The translations under genes were made by a program, and so were the position numbers. Source: an uncultured Megasphaera sp. (lineage in GTDB: Bacteria > Bacillota > Negativicutes > Veillonellales > Megasphaeraceae). Taken from it: 7,684 nt of DNA. This document shows, in pieces, positions 5,726 to 7,684 of this stretch. The notes under the pieces were generated by a model. The model did no database searches, was not told the DNA's origin, and saw nothing but the letters and a program-made list of their open reading frames with translations. The DNA lies in NCBI GenBank assembly GCA_937895695.1, contig CALBLM010000250.1, positions 1 to 7,684 of the forward strand, read 5' to 3'. Numbering within the stretch: position 1 is the stretch's first letter; every line of letters begins with the position of its first letter.

Positions 5726-7684
5726 GTGCTAGATGTGAACGAATTTGATTCCATGCGGATTGGCCTGGCTTCTCCAGAAAAAATTTTGGAATGGTCACAC
5801 GGTGAAGTCAAAAAACCGGAAACTATTAATTACCGTACATTAAAGCCAGAAAAAGACGGCTTATTCTGCGAACGCATTTTTGGGCCGACAAAAGACTGGG
5901 AATGCCATTGCGGCAAATATAAACGTATCCGTTATAAAGGCGTCGTTTGCGATCGCTGCGGCGTTGAAGTAACGCGTGCTAAAGTTCGTCGTGAACGTAT
6001 GGGCCATATTAAGTTGGCTACTCCTGTATCTCATATTTGGTATTTTAAAGGTATTCCAAGCCGTATGGGTCTTATTTTGGATATTTCCCCGCGGTCGTTG
6101 GAAAAAGTCTTGTACTTTGCATCCTATATTGTATTAGATCCAGGTGACACACCGCTGACGAAAAAACAACTTTTGACGGAAACAGAATATCGTCAATATT
6201 TAGATATGTATGGCGATAAGTTCCGTGTTGGCATGGGTGCGGCAGCTGTCAAAGAATTGTTGCAGGAATTAGATTTAGATGCTTTGGATAAGAAATTGCG
6301 AGATGATTTACGCGATTCTTCCGGACAGCGCCGTGTTCGGGCTATTCGTCGATTAGAAGTTGTAGAAGCATTTCGTCATTCCGGCAATAAACCGGAATGG
6401 ATGGTTATGGACGTTATTCCGGTTATTCCGCCGGAACTTCGCCCGATGGTACAGTTGGATGGCGGTCGTTTTGCAACATCAGACTTGAATGATTTATACC
6501 GTCGTGTTATTAACCGTAACAACCGCTTGAGCCGTTTATTGGAATTAGGCGCACCGGATATTATTGTCCGCAATGAAAAACGCATGCTTCAAGAAGCTGT
6601 TGATGCCTTAATTGATAACGGACGTCGCGGTCGTCCTGTTACGGGCCCTGGTAATCGTCCGTTGAAATCTCTTTCGGATATGCTGAAAGGGAAACAAGGC
6701 CGTTTCCGTCAGAACTTGTTAGGTAAACGTGTCGACTATTCCGGCCGTTCGGTTATCGTTGTTGGTCCTGAATTGAAAATGCATCAATGTGGCCTTCCAA
6801 AAGAAATGGCATTGGAACTCTTTAAGCCATTTGTTATGAAGAAGCTAGTAGAAAAGGGCATTGCTACGAACATTAAAAATGCCAAAAAGAAAGTAGAACG
6901 TGTCAGCAATGAAGTTTGGGATGTTTTGGAAGATGTTATTAAAGAACATCCGGTATTGTTAAACCGTGCTCCGACACTGCATCGTTTGGGTATTCAGGCA
7001 TTTGAACCGATTCTTTGGGAAGGACGGGCTATTAAATTGCATCCGCTGGTCTGCACAGCGTTTAATGCAGACTTTGATGGTGACCAGATGGCCTGCCATT
7101 TACCGCTTTCTGTAGAAGCTCAGTCTGAAGCCCGTACGTTAATGCTTTCTGCTCATAATATCTTGGCACCGAAAGATGGTAAGCCAGTAGCAGTACCAAC
7201 GCAGGATATGGTTTTGGGTGCCTATTACTTGACACTCGTAAAACCAGGCGCCATGGGCGAAGGCAAGATGTTCTCAAACTATGATGAAGTTATGCTGGCC
7301 TATGATGCTAAAGCGATTGATATTGAAGCGTTGATTAAGGTTCGCATTCCTGGTCATGGCTTAATTGAAACAACGGCTGGCAAACTGTTGTATAACTTCC
7401 AGATTTATGAACCACTTCGTCTGTATCATACGGATAAAGTAATGGTATTTGACAATCCAGAAGATACGACATTTGCGTATGAAAATGGTGTTATTGATTC
7501 GACACATTTAGTAAAAATTAGAAATAAAGATGGCCGAATTTTGGATTACGGGTTCTCGCAGTTAAAAGACGAATTTGGCGTAGATTTATTATCCCTTCGT
7601 CCATTGCCGGCTCATAAGATCGATAAAGAAGCGGTAGCTGCATTTAAAGAAGGCAAAGAGTTTGTAGATGTTGATTGCTTAGGT
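5726..7684 (+). CDS. rpoC: DNA-directed RNA polymerase subunit beta prime, N-terminal 653 residues (3' end outside the window)
   Basis: Beta prime carries the catalytic magnesium site and the second clamp pincer. The frame runs from GTG 5726 to the window edge without a stop. Seen: the N-terminal zinc site with Cys60, Cys62, Cys75 and Cys78 in CHCGKYKRIRYKGVVCDRC; FKGIPSRMG; the clamp-helix region with ATSDLNDLYRRVINRNNRL, which contributes to sigma binding; GKQGRFRQNLLGKRVDYSGRS at 322-342; LLNRAPTLHRLGIQAFEP at about 411-428; and the catalytic NADFDGD at 447-453 with Asp449, Asp451 and Asp453. Residue 457 is Cys in QMACH, where Val (QMAVH) is usual. From about residue 557 the sequence departs from the Bacillus pattern and looks longer, with a repeat-like element at 525-548 and 584-607. 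The gene is co-transcribed with rpoB: the gap is 25 bp and holds no terminator. Confidence 0.99.
   Translation, partial: MLDVNEFDSMRIGLASPEKILEWSHGEVKKPETINYRTLKPEKDGLFCERIFGPTKDWECHCGKYKRIRYKGVVCDRCGVEVTRAKVRRERMGHIKLATPVSHIWYFKGIPSRMGLILDISPRSLEKVLYFASYIVLDPGDTPLTKKQLLTETEYRQYLDMYGDKFRVGMGAAAVKELLQELDLDALDKKLRDDLRDSSGQRRVRAIRRLEVVEAFRHSGNKPEWMVMDVIPVIPPELRPMVQLDGGRFATSDLNDLYRRVINRNNRLSRLLELGAPDIIVRNEKRMLQEAVDALIDNGRRGRPVTGPGNRPLKSLSDMLKGKQGRFRQNLLGKRVDYSGRSVIVVGPELKMHQCGLPKEMALELFKPFVMKKLVEKGIATNIKNAKKKVERVSNEVWDVLEDVIKEHPVLLNRAPTLHRLGIQAFEPILWEGRAIKLHPLVCTAFNADFDGDQMACHLPLSVEAQSEARTLMLSAHNILAPKDGKPVAVPTQDMVLGAYYLTLVKPGAMGEGKMFSNYDEVMLAYDAKAIDIEALIKVRIPGHGLIETTAGKLLYNFQIYEPLRLYHTDKVMVFDNPEDTTFAYENGVIDSTHLVKIRNKDGRILDYGFSQLKDEFGVDLLSLRPLPAHKIDKEAVAAFKEGKEFVDVDCLG

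Noticed and set aside
5410..5811. Two overlapping minus-strand ORFs (5410-5811 and 5418-5798) opposite the RpoB tail.
   Set aside because: Their Ser-rich and Phe/Ile-rich translations are mirror images of the GAT/GAA-rich acidic tail; no ribosome site or promoter is evident.

Overview
The window is a piece of a bacterial core-housekeeping region, read entirely on the + strand: the 3' end of nhaA (Na+/H+ antiporter), a complete tyrS (tyrosyl-tRNA synthetase), a complete rpoB (RNA polymerase beta) and the first 653 codons of rpoC (beta prime). The proteins are of Bacillota type. The TyrRS keeps the residue pattern and near-identical numbering of the Bacillus/Geobacillus enzyme, and RpoC opens with the Bacillota-style MLDVN...GLASP N-terminus. 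The RpoB N-terminus, the moderate G+C and the lineage-type inserts suggest the Negativicutes (Veillonella/Dialister/Megasphaera relatives). That placement is inference from remembered sequences, not a search result.

Layout: 1-306 is the end of nhaA. 307-483 is a short intergenic stretch without a convincing terminator but with a near-consensus sigma-A promoter (397-425) for tyrS. tyrS fills 484-1740. The 237-bp gap from 1741 to 1977 is the most informative non-coding part. It holds a second near-perfect promoter (TTGACG, 17 bp, TATAAT) behind an A-rich tract, and then, still upstream of rpoB, a strong intrinsic-terminator hairpin (1870-1907). Any RNA started at this promoter, or reading through from tyrS, must pass the hairpin before it reaches rpoB. 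rpoB (1978-5700) and rpoC (from 5726) are 25 bp apart with no terminator between them and form one transcription unit.

The genes serve the core of gene expression: tyrS charges tRNA-Tyr, and rpoB and rpoC encode the two large subunits that form the RNA polymerase active centre. nhaA is unrelated in function. Genes for L10 and L7/L12 (rplJ, rplL), which usually sit directly before rpoB, are not here; tyrS takes their place.

No mobile element, CRISPR array, defence gene or RNA gene is visible, and I see no new multi-gene system. The points worth a second look are the apparent rpoBC attenuator leader with an orphan Shine-Dalgarno sequence, the detachment of rpoB from rplJL, a 78-residue acidic tail and a 33-residue insert in RpoB, an internally repeated segment in RpoC, and a Val-to-Cys change next to the catalytic aspartates of RpoC.
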